DNA of 64,000 nt from Streptomyces fuscichromogenes (GCF_014645815.1 NZ_BMML01000019.1:1-64000); one strand, 5' to 3'. Shown: positions 37,347 through 46,699, numbered from the stretch's first letter. Notes: generated by a model not told the origin, from the sequence alone. Made by a program: numbers and translations.

Positions 37347-38876
37347 ATGCAGGACCCGCGCATGCGGACGTACGACAACCCGGTCATCCCCGGCTTCCAC
37401 CCGGACCCGAGCGTGTGCCGGGTCGGGGCGGACTACTACCTCGTCTGTTCCAGCTTCGAGTACTTCCCCGGCGTCCCGCTCTTCCGCAGCCGGGACCTGG
37501 TGCACTGGCGGCAGCTCGGCAACGTCCTCGACCGGCCGGGGCAGTTGACGCTGCCGGACGACACGCCGGCCTCGGGCGGTGTGTACGCCCCGACGATCCG
37601 GCACCACGACGGGCTCTTCCACGTCGTCACGACGAACGTCAGCGGCGGAGGCAACTTCCTCGTGACCGCCGAGCGGCCCGAGGGGCCCTGGTCCGACCCG
37701 GTGTGGATCGACGTCCCCGGCATCGACCCGGACCTCGCCTGGGACGAGAACGGCGACTGCTGGTGCGCGGTGGCGGGGGTCGCGGTCGCCCGGATCGACA
37801 CCCGGACCGGGAAGGTGCTGGAGGGCCCGCTGCCGATGTGGTCCGGGACCGGGCTGCGCGACCCCGAGGCACCGCATCTCTACCGGATCGACGGGTGGTG
37901 GTACCTGCTGGTCGCCGAGGGCGGCACCGCGCTCGGCCACGGGGTGTCCGTGGCCCGCGCCCGCTCGCCGCGCGGGCCCTGGGAGCCCGCGCCCGGCAAC
38001 CCGCTGGTCTCGCACCGGGGCACCCGGGAGCCGGTCCAGAGCACCGGACACGCCGACCTGGTCCGGGCGGCCGACGGCAGCTGGTGGGCGGTGCTGCTCG
38101 GCACCCGGCCGCGCGGCTGGTTCCCGGAGTTCCATGTGCTCGGCCGGGAGACCTTCCTGGCCCCGGTGACGTGGGTGGACGGCTGGCCGCGGATGGGCCC
38201 GGTCCGGGCCCGGCACGGGGCGCCGGCCGCCCGGCACCCGGTCGAACAGCCGCCCGCGCGGGACGACTTCACGGCCCCGGCCCTCGCGCCGCACTGGATC
38301 TCCCCGCGCAGCCGGCCGGACGGGTCCTGGTCGCTGGCCGAACGGCCCGGGTGGCTCACGCTCACGGCCACCGGGGACACCCTGGACCGCGCCGGGCACA
38401 CCTTCGTCGGCCGGCGCCAGCAGCACGCCGACTGCCGGGCCGCCGCCCTGCTCGACCCGGGCCCGGGACGCGCGGGCCTGTCGGTCCGCATCGACGAGGC
38501 CCACCACTACGACCTGGAGGTGGGCGGGGGAGTGGCGAGCGCGGTCGCGCGGATCGGGCCGCTGCGGCAGCGGCTGGCCGAACTCGTCGTGCCGCCGGGT
38601 CCGTTGACCCTCGTGGTGGAGATCCGTACGACCCGGGTGCCACCGCCCACCGCGACCGCCCCCGGCCAGGACGACGGGACCGGCGTGCGCCCCGCCGGGC
38701 CCGATGCCGTGACCCTTTCGGTGGAAACGTCCGACGGTGTCGTTCGGCTGGCCGAACTCGACGGCCGGTACCTCTCCACCGAGGTGGCGGGCGGGTTCAC
38801 CGGCCGGGTCGTCGGCATGTACGTCACCGAGGGCCGGTCCGCCTTCGACTGGTTCGAATACGTGCCCATCAGCTGA
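37347..38876 (+). CDS. Glycoside hydrolase family 43 protein (probable beta-xylosidase)
   Basis: This 509-residue protein has a five-bladed propeller GH43 domain: GFHPDPSVCRVG supplies the catalytic base D20, SSFEYFPGVPLFRSRDL is typical of xylosidase subfamilies, and GLRDPEAPHLYRIDG contains the general acid E174. A C-terminal beta-sandwich of about 190 residues completes it. There is no signal peptide, so it probably acts inside the cell on imported xylo-oligosaccharides. ATG 37347 follows GGGGAGGGG. A CGAAACTTTCG operator lies upstream, and the next genes encode a matching ABC importer. Arabinofuranosidase activity is also possible. Confidence 0.88.
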   Translation: MQDPRMRTYDNPVIPGFHPDPSVCRVGADYYLVCSSFEYFPGVPLFRSRDLVHWRQLGNVLDRPGQLTLPDDTPASGGVYAPTIRHHDGLFHVVTTNVSGGGNFLVTAERPEGPWSDPVWIDVPGIDPDLAWDENGDCWCAVAGVAVARIDTRTGKVLEGPLPMWSGTGLRDPEAPHLYRIDGWWYLLVAEGGTALGHGVSVARARSPRGPWEPAPGNPLVSHRGTREPVQSTGHADLVRAADGSWWAVLLGTRPRGWFPEFHVLGRETFLAPVTWVDGWPRMGPVRARHGAPAARHPVEQPPARDDFTAPALAPHWISPRSRPDGSWSLAERPGWLTLTATGDTLDRAGHTFVGRRQQHADCRAAALLDPGPGRAGLSVRIDEAHHYDLEVGGGVASAVARIGPLRQRLAELVVPPGPLTLVVEIRTTRVPPPTATAPGQDDGTGVRPAGPDAVTLSVETSDGVVRLAELDGRYLSTEVAGGFTGRVVGMYVTEGRSAFDWFEYVPIS

Positions 38877-38887
38877 TGCGCGACACC

Positions 38888-38955
38888 TTGACGCTCCTGA
38901 TCCGCCTTTCTAGAGTCGCCGTTCGGAACGTTCGGTGAAAATACCGAATGTTTCG
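38888..38955 (+). promoter_or_regulatory. Promoter with overlapping repressor sites for the sugar ABC operon
   Basis: TTGACG at 38888-38893 and TAGAGT at 38911-38916 have a 17-nt spacer. Just downstream lie GTTCGGAACGTTCGG (38921-38935) and CGAATGTTTCG (38945-38955), two variants of the CGAA-TTCG operator at 37311. They would cover the transcription start and early leader, as expected for a LacI-type repressor. Confidence 0.65.
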
Positions 38956-39025
38956 AAAACGGCGGCCCCCAGAGCACCACCGAACCAGGACGGCGTCGGT
39001 CGTCCCGTATCCCAAGGAGCGCAAC

Positions 39026-40318
39026 ATGGGCGACCCGGCACTGTCCCGACGCGGCTTCCTGACGGCCACCGCGGCCGCCGGGCTGGGCATGACCGCCCTC
39101 AGCGGGTGCGGCGGCGGCTCGGACTCGGGGTCGTCGGGAACCACCACCGTCGAGTGGTGGAACATCTCCACGACCGAACCGGCCAAAAGCGTCTGGGCGG
39201 CCCTCGCCAAGAAGTTCGAGGCACAGAACCCCAAGGTGAAGATAAAGATCGTCCAGCTGGAGAACGACGCCTACAAGACCAAGATGACGGCCCTGACCGC
39301 CTCCGGGAAGCTCCCCGACATCTTCCACACCTGGGGCGGCGGCGTCCTCCAGCAGCAGGTCGACGCCGGGCTGGTCAAGGACCTCACCGCCCCCACCAAG
39401 TCCTGGGCCGACGGCCTGCTCCCGGTCGCCAAGCAGCCGTACCTCCTGGACGGCAAGACCTACGGCATCCCCTTCGACATCGGCATGGTCGGCTTCTGGT
39501 ACAACAAGGCGCTCTTCAAGAAGGCCGGCATCAGCGCGCCCCCGGCCACCTGGAGCGCCTTCCTCGACGCCGTGAAGAAGCTGAAGGCCGCCGGTGTCAC
39601 CCCCCTCGCCCTGGCCGGCAAGGAGAGCTGGACCGGCATGTACTACTGGGCCTACCTCGCGATGCGCACCGCCGGCATCGCCGCCCTCAAGAAGGCGAAC
39701 GACGACAAGGACTTCACCGGCGCCGGGTTCGTCGAGGCCGGACAACACCTGAAGGACCTCGTCGCCCTCCAGCCCTTCCAGAAGGGGTTCCTGGGCGCCG
39801 CCTACTCCAGCCCGACCGGCCAGGCCGCCTCCGTCGGCAACGCCAAGGCCGCGATGGAGCTGATGGGCCAGTGGGCCCCGAGCGTCGAGGCCGACGCCGG
39901 CAAGGGCATCGGCGCCGACCTCGGCTTCTTCCCGTTCCCGGCCGTCGAGGGCGGCCAGGGCACCGTCACCGAGGTCTTCGGGGGCGGCGGCGGACACGCA
40001 CTGCGCGCCGACGCCCCGCAGGCCGCCGTCGACTTCCTGAAGTTCTTCGCCTCCGAGACGACGGACGTGGAACTGGTGAAGAAGACCAGCGTGCTGCCCG
40101 TCGTACCGGCTGCCGAGAGCGCGCTGAGCGACGCCAACCTCAAGCTCGTGCAGGCCCAGTTGAAGGCCGCCACCGGCTTCCAGCTCTACCTCGACCAGGC
40201 CTACGCGCCCGCCGTCGGCCAGCAGGTCAACGACAGCGTGGCCGGGCTGATCGCCGGATCCAAGTCGCCCCAGGACGTCACCCAGGCGATCACCAAGACC
40301 GCGAAGGAAGAGCAGTAG
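39026..40318 (+). CDS. Sugar ABC transporter substrate-binding lipoprotein
   Basis: This 430-residue exported protein of the family 1 solute-binding type probably binds xylobiose or related oligosaccharides (BxlE-like). The N-terminus carries a twin-arginine-like signal (SRRGFLTATAAAGLGM) ending in a lipobox with the sequence LSGC. The mature part begins TTVEWWNISTTEP and has typical features such as LPDIFHTWGGG and IPFDIGMVGFWYNK. ATG 39026 follows AAGGAG. It heads an operon with two permease genes and a xylanase; the ATPase is not encoded here, as is common when a shared MsiK ATPase is used. Confidence 0.92.
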   Translation: MGDPALSRRGFLTATAAAGLGMTALSGCGGGSDSGSSGTTTVEWWNISTTEPAKSVWAALAKKFEAQNPKVKIKIVQLENDAYKTKMTALTASGKLPDIFHTWGGGVLQQQVDAGLVKDLTAPTKSWADGLLPVAKQPYLLDGKTYGIPFDIGMVGFWYNKALFKKAGISAPPATWSAFLDAVKKLKAAGVTPLALAGKESWTGMYYWAYLAMRTAGIAALKKANDDKDFTGAGFVEAGQHLKDLVALQPFQKGFLGAAYSSPTGQAASVGNAKAAMELMGQWAPSVEADAGKGIGADLGFFPFPAVEGGQGTVTEVFGGGGGHALRADAPQAAVDFLKFFASETTDVELVKKTSVLPVVPAAESALSDANLKLVQAQLKAATGFQLYLDQAYAPAVGQQVNDSVAGLIAGSKSPQDVTQAITKTAKEEQ

Positions 40319-40326
40319 GCCGCCCG

Positions 40327-41322
40327 ATGACCTCGACCTACCTGCCCGGCACGCGGCCGGGGCCGGACGCCGCGCCGCGCCCGCTCCCGCCCGCGGGCCG
40401 GGCGCGCACCCGGCGCCGGCTGCTGCACTGGCTCACCGCGATGGGCTTCCAGCTGCCCGCCCTCGTCCTGTTCGGCGTGCTCGTCCTGCTGCCGATCCTG
40501 TTCGCGCTGTACGCCTCGTTCTTCCGCTGGGGCGGCTTCGGCATGCCCTCGGACTACACCGGCGCCGACAACTTCACCCGACTCCTCCAGGACGACGTCT
40601 TCCTCGGCGACCTGTGGCGCTGCCTGCTCCTGGTCGTGCTGTCGCTGGCGCTGCAACTGCCGTTCGCCCTCGCCATGGCGGTCCTGCTCAACCAGCGGAT
40701 CCGCGGCCGGGCCGTCTACCGGATGCTGTTCTTCGCGCCGTACGTGCTCTCCGAGGCGATCACCGGCGTGCTGTTCGGCATGATCTTCGCCCCCGACGAG
40801 GGGCTCGCCGACCACCTGCTGAGCGACATCGGCCTCGGCGCGCTCGGCGGGAAGTGGTTCGCCGACCCCTCCACCGTCATGGCCACCCTCTTCCTGGTCA
40901 TGACCTGGAAGTACTTCGGCTTCCACATGATGCTCTACCTGGCCGGACTCCAGTCCATCCCGGCCGAGCTGACGGAGGCCGCGACCGTCGACGGCGCCTC
41001 GCCCTGGCAGCGCTTCCGGCACGTCACCCTGCCGCTGCTCGCCCCCACCCTGCGGATCAGCGTCTTCCTGTCGGTGATCGGCTCCATCCAGCTCTTCGAC
41101 CTGGTGTGGGTGGTCACCGCGGGCGGCCCCGACCACCACTCGGAGACCATGGCCGTGACCATGTTCCAGTACGGCTTCAAGCGCTACCAGGTCGGCTACG
41201 CCAGCGCGATCAGCGTCGCCATGTTCGGCGTCAGCCTCGTCTTCGCCCTCGCCTACCAGCGGTTCGTGCTCCGCCGCGACCTGGCGGGCGCCACCACGAA
41301 CATGCGGGGGGACGGCGCATGA
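40327..41322 (+). CDS. Sugar ABC transporter permease (MalF type)
   Basis: This 331-residue membrane protein has six transmembrane helices after a Pro/Arg-rich N-terminal tail. The ATPase-docking loop reads ELTEAATVDGASPWQRFRHV, the EAA motif of binding-protein-dependent permeases. It lies 8 nt after the binding-protein gene and overlaps the second permease gene by 4 nt. BxlF-like by context. Confidence 0.92.
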   Translation: MTSTYLPGTRPGPDAAPRPLPPAGRARTRRRLLHWLTAMGFQLPALVLFGVLVLLPILFALYASFFRWGGFGMPSDYTGADNFTRLLQDDVFLGDLWRCLLLVVLSLALQLPFALAMAVLLNQRIRGRAVYRMLFFAPYVLSEAITGVLFGMIFAPDEGLADHLLSDIGLGALGGKWFADPSTVMATLFLVMTWKYFGFHMMLYLAGLQSIPAELTEAATVDGASPWQRFRHVTLPLLAPTLRISVFLSVIGSIQLFDLVWVVTAGGPDHHSETMAVTMFQYGFKRYQVGYASAISVAMFGVSLVFALAYQRFVLRRDLAGATTNMRGDGA

Positions 41323-42152
41323 ACGGCAGCCGCAAGACCGTACGGACACTTCCGCTGCACCTGGTCCTCGTCGTGGTCGGCGCGCTGATGGTCGTACCCC
41401 TGCTGTACGCCCTGCTCTCCGGGTTCAAGACGACCAGCGAGCTGTCCCGCAACCCGGTCGGGCTGCCCGAGTCCTGGATCACCTCCAACTACACCGGCAT
41501 CCTCGGCTCCGGCGCGTTCTGGCGGCTGGTCGGCAACAGCACGCTGATCGCCGTCGCCACCACCGTCCTGGTGGTCGCGGTCTCGGCACTCGCCGCCTTC
41601 TCCTTCGCACGGTTCGCGTTCCGCGGGCGGGAAGTGCTGTTCACCGTGTTCACGATGGGCCTGATGTTCCCCTTCGCGGTGGCCGCCCTGCCGCTCTTCC
41701 TGCTGCTGCGCTCGATGGACCTGCTGGACAACCCGCTGGGCGTGATCCTGCCGCAGGCCGCGTTCGGACTGCCGATGACCATCATCATCCTGCGTGGCTT
41801 CTTCCGGGAGATCCCCGGTGAGCTGGAGGAGGCCGCGACCCTCGACGGCTGCGGGCCGTTCGCCTTCTTCTGGCGGATCCTGCTGCCCATGGCCCGGCCG
41901 GCGCTCGGCACGGTCTCCGTGCTCGCGGTCGTCACCAGCTGGAACAACTTCTTCCTGCCGCTGCTGGTCTTCACCGACCCGAAGTGGTGGACGATCCCGG
42001 TCGGCGTGCAGCAGTTCCAGGGCCAGTACGCCACCGACACCGCCCGGGTCTTCGCCTATCTGGTCCTCGCCATGGTTCCCGCCCTGGCCTTCTACTCGGT
42101 CGCCGAGCGCCAGCTCGTCGGCGGCCTCACCGCAGGCGCCACCAAGGGCTGA
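41319..42152 (+). CDS. Sugar ABC transporter permease (MalG type)
   Basis: This 277-residue partner permease has six transmembrane helices and the EAA loop ELEEAATLDGCGPFAFFWRI. The conserved C-terminal region contains TSWNNFFLPLLVFTDPKWWT. ATG 41319 overlaps the preceding stop. With the previous permease it should form the channel for xylo-oligosaccharides, energised by an ATPase encoded elsewhere. Confidence 0.92.
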   Translation: MNGSRKTVRTLPLHLVLVVVGALMVVPLLYALLSGFKTTSELSRNPVGLPESWITSNYTGILGSGAFWRLVGNSTLIAVATTVLVVAVSALAAFSFARFAFRGREVLFTVFTMGLMFPFAVAALPLFLLLRSMDLLDNPLGVILPQAAFGLPMTIIILRGFFREIPGELEEAATLDGCGPFAFFWRILLPMARPALGTVSVLAVVTSWNNFFLPLLVFTDPKWWTIPVGVQQFQGQYATDTARVFAYLVLAMVPALAFYSVAERQLVGGLTAGATKG

Positions 42153-42191
42153 ACACCCCCTTCACGCCCCTTCACGGACAGGAGTCGCACG

Positions 42192-43244
42192 ATGTCCCGC
42201 ACGCGTCTCAGACTCGCCGGTGCCCTCGCGGCCGTACTCGTGGCGGCGGGAGTGGCCACCGGCCCGGCCGCCCAGGCCCACGACCGGCCGCCCACCCTCG
42301 CCGAACTGGCCCAGCGCCATGGCCGCTACTTCGGCAGTGCCACCGACAACCCCGAACTCACCGACACCGCCTACACGAAGCTGCTCGGCACCGAGTTCGA
42401 CATGATCACGCCCGGCAACGGCATGAAGTGGTACGCCACCGAGCCCCAGCAGGGCGTCTTCGACTGGACCAACGGCGACCAGATCGTGAACCTGGCCCGC
42501 AGGAACCACCAGCAGATCCGCGCCCACACCCTGGTCTGGCACAGCCAGCTGCCCGACTGGCTCACCTCCCGTGACTGGACGGCCACCGAACTGCGGGCGG
42601 TCCTGAAGAAGCACATCCAGACCGAGGTACGGCACTACCGGGGCAAGGTCTACTCCTGGGACGTCGTCAACGAGGCGTTCAACGAGGACGGCAGCTACCG
42701 CGAGACCCTCTGGTACAAGACGCTCGGCCCCGGTTACATCGCGGACGCGCTGCGCTGGGCCCACCAGGCAGACCCGCACGCCAGGCTCTACCTCAACGAC
42801 TACAACATCGAGGGCCTCGGCGCGAAGAGCGACGCCTACTACGCGCTCGCCCAGCAGCTCAGGGCCGCGGGGGTCCCGCTGGACGGCATCGGCTTCCAGG
42901 CCCACCTGGCCCTCCAGTACGGCTATCCGTCGACCCTGGAGGACAACCTCCGCCGGTTCTCCCGGCTCGGCCTGGACACCGCGCTCACCGAGGTGGACGT
43001 GCGCATGCAGCTGCCGGCCACCGACGAGAAGCTGGCCGAGCAGGCCGCCTGGTACGCCGATCTGACCAAGGCCTGCCTGGCGGTCCGGCACTGCGTGGGC
43101 ATCACGGTCTGGGACTGGACGGACAAGTACTCGTGGATCCCGGCGTTCTTCCCCGGCGAGGGCGCGGCCCTGCCCTGGGACGAGACGTTCGCTCCCAAAC
43201 CGGCCTACTTCGCGCTGCGCACAGCGCTCGGCTACACGGGGTAA
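42192..43244 (+). CDS. Secreted endo-1,4-beta-xylanase, glycoside hydrolase family 10
   Basis: This 350-residue enzyme cleaves xylan outside the cell. A signal peptide (residues 1 to about 29, LRLAGALAAVLVAAGVATG, cleavage near AQA) precedes a single GH10 barrel. The acid/base is E161 in WDVVNEAFNED and the nucleophile is E267 in ALTEVDV. HTLVWHSQLPDW and VWDWTDKYSW are further family landmarks. There is no carbohydrate-binding module, unlike many streptomycete xylanases. ATG 42192 follows ACAGGAG. As the last gene of the cluster it supplies the oligosaccharides the ABC system imports and the GH43 enzyme degrades. Confidence 0.95.
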   Translation: MSRTRLRLAGALAAVLVAAGVATGPAAQAHDRPPTLAELAQRHGRYFGSATDNPELTDTAYTKLLGTEFDMITPGNGMKWYATEPQQGVFDWTNGDQIVNLARRNHQQIRAHTLVWHSQLPDWLTSRDWTATELRAVLKKHIQTEVRHYRGKVYSWDVVNEAFNEDGSYRETLWYKTLGPGYIADALRWAHQADPHARLYLNDYNIEGLGAKSDAYYALAQQLRAAGVPLDGIGFQAHLALQYGYPSTLEDNLRRFSRLGLDTALTEVDVRMQLPATDEKLAEQAAWYADLTKACLAVRHCVGITVWDWTDKYSWIPAFFPGEGAALPWDETFAPKPAYFALRTALGYTG

Positions 43245-43272
43245 CCGGCCCCGGACACACGTCGGGGCCGGT
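43244..43272 (+). terminator. Terminator after the xylanase gene
   Basis: A perfect 10-bp stem (ACCGGCCCCG with CGGGGCCGGT) and a 9-nt loop begin at the stop codon and end the xylan-utilisation cluster. Confidence 0.85.
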
Positions 43273-43352
43273 GCGCACCTTGGGTGTGCGTCCGGCCCCT
43301 GCTGGTCACCGGGCGGAGCGGCGGGGCCGCCCGGGAGTGGTGCGCTGGTCCG

Positions 43353-43589
43353 TCAGGCGGCGGTCACCACACGGCCGGCACCGAGCGGGCGGTGCGGCGC
43401 GATGATCTGGCCGTCGGGCAGGAGCTCACCGGTGTCCTCGAAGAGCAGAACGCCGTTGCACAGCAGGCTCCACCCCTGCTCCGGGTGGTGCGCCATGAGG
43501 CGGGCGGACTCCCGGTCGGCGGATTCGGCTGTCGGACACGGCGGCTGGTGCTGGCACATGGATAGGGTCTCTCGCTCGGTCGTGGTCAT
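43353..43589 (-). CDS. Small conserved protein (DUF5999-like)
   Basis: This 78-residue protein matches a small streptomycete family that I recall as DUF5999. It has MCQHQPPCPTAESADRESA, then HHPEQGWSLLCNGVLLFED and a tail TGELLPDGQIIAPHRP. Three cysteines (two in C-Q-H-Q-P-P-C, one in L-L-C-N-G) suggest metal or redox chemistry. The function is unknown. ATG 43589 is the longest start; internal ATG 43559 begins at the conserved MCQH and may be the true one. Confidence 0.8.
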   Translation of the reverse strand: MTTTERETLSMCQHQPPCPTAESADRESARLMAHHPEQGWSLLCNGVLLFEDTGELLPDGQIIAPHRPLGAGRVVTAA

Positions 43590-43820
43590 CTAGGTCCCCC
43601 GTGCTGATGAGTCGGTCAGAATCCAGTGTTGCCTTCCGGACGTTGCTCCGCAGGGATTTGGCTGCACCGCTTCTCACAGGTTGGAGACGCGTCACCCGCG
43701 CGGACGGTTCAACTCGGCCCGGTTGTCCTTTCGGATGATTTCACATGGCCGGATGGGGCTAGTCAGTCTCTTTGGAGCGGTGAATTGCTCGTACGAGCGG
43801 AATGGAAAGGAAAGCAGTGC

Positions 43821-43854
43821 GTGCCCCGCCGCTCGACCGGGAGCGGCGGGGCAC
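43821..43854 (-). terminator. Terminator of the minus-strand hypothetical gene
   Basis: A perfect 14-bp stem (GTGCCCCGCCGCTC with its complement) and a 6-nt loop lie just past the stop of the gene at 43877-44461. Confidence 0.75.
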
Positions 43855-43876
43855 GACGGGGGCTGCGGCGCAGATG

Positions 43877-44461
43877 TCAGGCGGGTGTGATGAGCAGGGG
43901 CGCCGGGGTGATCCGGTGGGTCAGCACCGGGAGGAGCTCGGCGACCAGGTGCGGCCGGTGGGCCGCGATGCCGGGCGGGGCGGGCGCCAGCGGCACCAGC
44001 AGGTCGGTGGCGGCCGGGTGTCCCTCGGCGCCGTCCGCCGTGCAGTCGCCGTGCAGCCAGAGGGTGAGCATGTACAGGCCGGGCAGGGACAACAGGCGCG
44101 GCTGGTACGTCTGTTGCAGGGCCTCTGCCTGGTGTACGGCCCGCTCGGTGGAGGTGATGTAGGGGCCCTCGAAGAAGTGCGAGAAGGCCCAGCCGTCCGG
44201 GGTGAGCATCGTGTCGGCCCCGGCCACCGCCCGGTCGCCGCAGCGGATCAGGAAGCGCCAGCCGGCCAGCCGGGTGGCGGACACGCCCTCCGGGGTGATC
44301 CGGTCCATGACGTGTACGGGAAGCGGGAGTTCGGGGGTCGCGGGTCCCTGGGCGGTGCGCAGGGACGGGGTCCGGGCCTCGCGGACCGCGGTGGGAGAGC
44401 CAAGGGCGGTCAGGACGGAACGCAGTGCGGGCGCGGGGGCAGCAGGGACTTGCAGCGGCAT
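43877..44461 (-). CDS. Hypothetical protein
   Basis: I do not recognise this 194-residue protein. It is probably cytoplasmic, with a hydrophobic-poor N-terminus, a central WRFLIRCGDRAVAGADTML and FEGPYITSTERAVHQAEAL, and a Pro/His-rich C-terminus. The ATG at 44461 is supported by GAGAGG upstream, and a strong hairpin follows the stop. The frame continues upstream of this start but without a ribosome site. Confidence 0.65.
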   Translation of the reverse strand: MPLQVPAAPAPALRSVLTALGSPTAVREARTPSLRTAQGPATPELPLPVHVMDRITPEGVSATRLAGWRFLIRCGDRAVAGADTMLTPDGWAFSHFFEGPYITSTERAVHQAEALQQTYQPRLLSLPGLYMLTLWLHGDCTADGAEGHPAATDLLVPLAPAPPGIAAHRPHLVAELLPVLTHRITPAPLLITPA

Positions 44462-45018
44462 GGTGGGTCGCCTCTCATTCGACAGGCGCGGCGGCGCGAG
44501 GGCGGGGGCGGACGGCGCTGTCAGCTCACAGGAGGTCAGAGAGGCGGGGGCCCGGTTCGGTGAAGAGAGATGCGGGCGTTGCCTGCCACACGTCACTCGG
44601 ACGGCAGGAACCAGGACCGTGGGCGCCAGCCTTCTGCCTTGTTCGCGGAGTTTATACGACGCCTGTTCAGGTGGCGTTTCACCGGGCCGTTTCACAGAAC
44701 ATGGCTAGGCGCAATTCGGCCGTTGATTCGTGCGGAATCCTCCCGATTTCCCGCCCGTCGGAACCCTACTGACCTCGTATGACGGGGCTGTCGCGGTCGG
44801 CCGGATGCAGTCGGCGTTTTTCACGAGGGGAACGGGGAACCTGAAGTTGCATACTGTGCCATGCCTCGTGAATGTGCCGCGGGACACATTCCAACAGAGT
44901 AGCGGGTACGGGTGGCGCGCGCGACGTTATCGATCGCCTCCGCTGGGCATCATCCCACCTGGACTCGGGACACCGGCGGCCGGAGGTCCGGCCCGCCCAT
45001 TCGAGGAGGGACGCTTCG
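44462..45018. other. Divergent intergenic region with a SigR-like element
   Basis: There is no gene in this 557-nt spacer. It holds promoters for the minus-strand hypothetical gene and for the GCS2 gene. GGAAT at 44734-44738 is separated by 18 nt from GTCG at 44757-44760, one mismatch from the GGAAT-N18-GTTG pattern of streptomycete oxidative-stress sigma factor SigR. The base composition is less GC-rich than in the genes. Confidence 0.4.
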
Positions 45019-46539
45019 ATGGGGGAGAAGGTCGTGGCGGGCCGGTTCGACCTGTCCGATCGCCGGCGCTACCGCGAAAAGCTCCGTGACTGTCTGACGG
45101 GGCTGGAGCGGCTGCTGGTGGAGAAGCGGTTCGACCGCCCCAAGAACCTCATGGGCGTCGAGATCGAATTGAATCTGGCCGGCGCCGACGGCATGCCGAG
45201 AATGTTGAACGGACAGGTTCTGGAACGTATCGCGAGCCGCGATTTCCAAACAGAACTCGCCATGTTCAATCTGGAAGTGAACATAGCTCCACACCGGCTC
45301 GACGGCCGGGTTTTCGACCGGCTCGCGGAGGAACTCCGGACCTCGCTGGCGTACGCGGACCGCAAGGCGGGCGAGGTGGCGGCCGGCATCGTGATGACCG
45401 GCATCCTGCCCACCCTGGAGCGGGACGACCTGGTCTCCGCGAACCTCTCCGAGGTGGACCGGTACACCCTGCTCAACGACCAGATCGTGGCCGCCCGGGG
45501 CGAGGACTTCCTGCTCGACATCGAGGGCGTCGAGCACCTCGTGTGCACGTCGAAGTCGATCGTCCCGGAGGCCGCCTGCACCTCCGTGCAGCTGCACCTC
45601 CAGGTCACCCCGGCCCGCTTCGCCGACGTGTGGAACGCGGCGCAGGCGGCGGTCGCCGCGCAGATCGCCGTGGGCGCGAACTCCCCGTTCCTCTTCGGCC
45701 GCGAACTGTGGCGGGAGTCCCGCCCCCCGCTGTTCCTCCAGGCCACCGACACCCGGCCGCCGGAGCTCCAGGCGCAGGGCGTCCGGCCGCGCACCTGGTT
45801 CGGCGAACGCTGGATCAGCTCGGCGTACGAGCTGTTCGAGGAGAACCTGCGCTTCTTCCCGGCCCTCCTCCCGATCTGCGACGAGGAGGACCCGCTGGCC
45901 GTCCTCGACGCGGGCGGGGTGCCCAGGCTCGCGGAACTCGTCCTGCACAACGGCACGGTGTATCGCTGGAACCGGCCGGTCTACGGCATCGCCGACGGCG
46001 TTCCCCATCTGCGGGTGGAGAACCGGGTGCTGCCGGCCGGGCCCACCGTCACCGACGTGGTCGCCAACGCGGCGTTCTACTACGGGCTGGTCCGTGCCCT
46101 CGCGGAGGAGTCCCGCCCGGTGTGGACACGGCTGCCGTTCGCCACGGCCGAGGCCAACTTCGACGCGGCGTGCCGGCACGGGATCGACGCGCGGCTGGTC
46201 TGGCCGCGGCGGGCCCGGTACGGCGGCGGTACGGCGGAGGTGGACGCGGTCACCCTGGTCCGCGACGAGCTGCTGCCGCTGGCGGAGGCCGGGCTGGACG
46301 CCTGGGGGGTGGAGCCCGCCGACCGGGACTTCTACCTCGGCGTGATCGAGGAGCGGTGCCGCAGAAGGGTCAACGGGGCCTCCTGGCAGGCGGCGACGTT
46401 CCACCGGGCGCTGGAACAGGGGCTGCCGAGGGACGCGGCGCTGGCGGCGATGACACGGCGCTACGCGCAGCTGATGAACGAGGGGGATCCGGTGCACACC
46501 TGGCCGGTGGGGTTGCTGGAGCCGGTCCCTGCGGGGTGA
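45019..46539 (+). CDS. Glutamate-cysteine ligase family 2 (GCS2) protein
   Basis: This 506-residue cytoplasmic protein belongs to the carboxylate-amine ligase family GCS2. The N-terminal region has MGVEIELNLAGADGMPRML, with the acidic metal ligands, and later MFNLEVNIAPHRLDGRVF and QLHLQVTP. Members ligate glutamate to cysteine or other amines; streptomycetes use mycothiol instead of glutathione, so the natural substrate here is open. The length is above that of YbdK (about 370), owing to a longer C-terminal part. ATG 45019 follows GAGGAGGG. Confidence 0.8.
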   Translation: MGEKVVAGRFDLSDRRRYREKLRDCLTGLERLLVEKRFDRPKNLMGVEIELNLAGADGMPRMLNGQVLERIASRDFQTELAMFNLEVNIAPHRLDGRVFDRLAEELRTSLAYADRKAGEVAAGIVMTGILPTLERDDLVSANLSEVDRYTLLNDQIVAARGEDFLLDIEGVEHLVCTSKSIVPEAACTSVQLHLQVTPARFADVWNAAQAAVAAQIAVGANSPFLFGRELWRESRPPLFLQATDTRPPELQAQGVRPRTWFGERWISSAYELFEENLRFFPALLPICDEEDPLAVLDAGGVPRLAELVLHNGTVYRWNRPVYGIADGVPHLRVENRVLPAGPTVTDVVANAAFYYGLVRALAEESRPVWTRLPFATAEANFDAACRHGIDARLVWPRRARYGGGTAEVDAVTLVRDELLPLAEAGLDAWGVEPADRDFYLGVIEERCRRRVNGASWQAATFHRALEQGLPRDAALAAMTRRYAQLMNEGDPVHTWPVGLLEPVPAG

Positions 46540-46699
46540 GTGAGGGCCGACCGGGTTGCTGGTGAGGGCCGGCGGGGTGCCGTGGGGTCGGCGGCGTGCG
46601 GGGTGCGGGGTGCGGCGTGTGGCGTGCCGGGTGAGGTGGGGTGCCGGGTGCGGCGCGGTGGGGGCTGGTCGCGCAGTTCCCCGCGCCCCTTTCGGGGCG
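46540..46699. repeat. GGGGTGCGG-type repeats and interspersed repeat copy C
   Basis: After the GCS2 stop come imperfect GGGGTGC/CGGCGTG repeats (46560-46655). The inverted form of the window's interspersed repeat follows at 46660-46699 (GGGGGCTGGTCGCGCAGTTC and the following stem). This probably forms the 3' boundary between convergent genes. Confidence 0.65.

Noticed and set aside
43626..44563. Plus-strand frames opposite the hypothetical gene at 43877-44461
   Set aside because: The minus-strand gene has a ribosome site and a terminator. The opposite frames run through that terminator.
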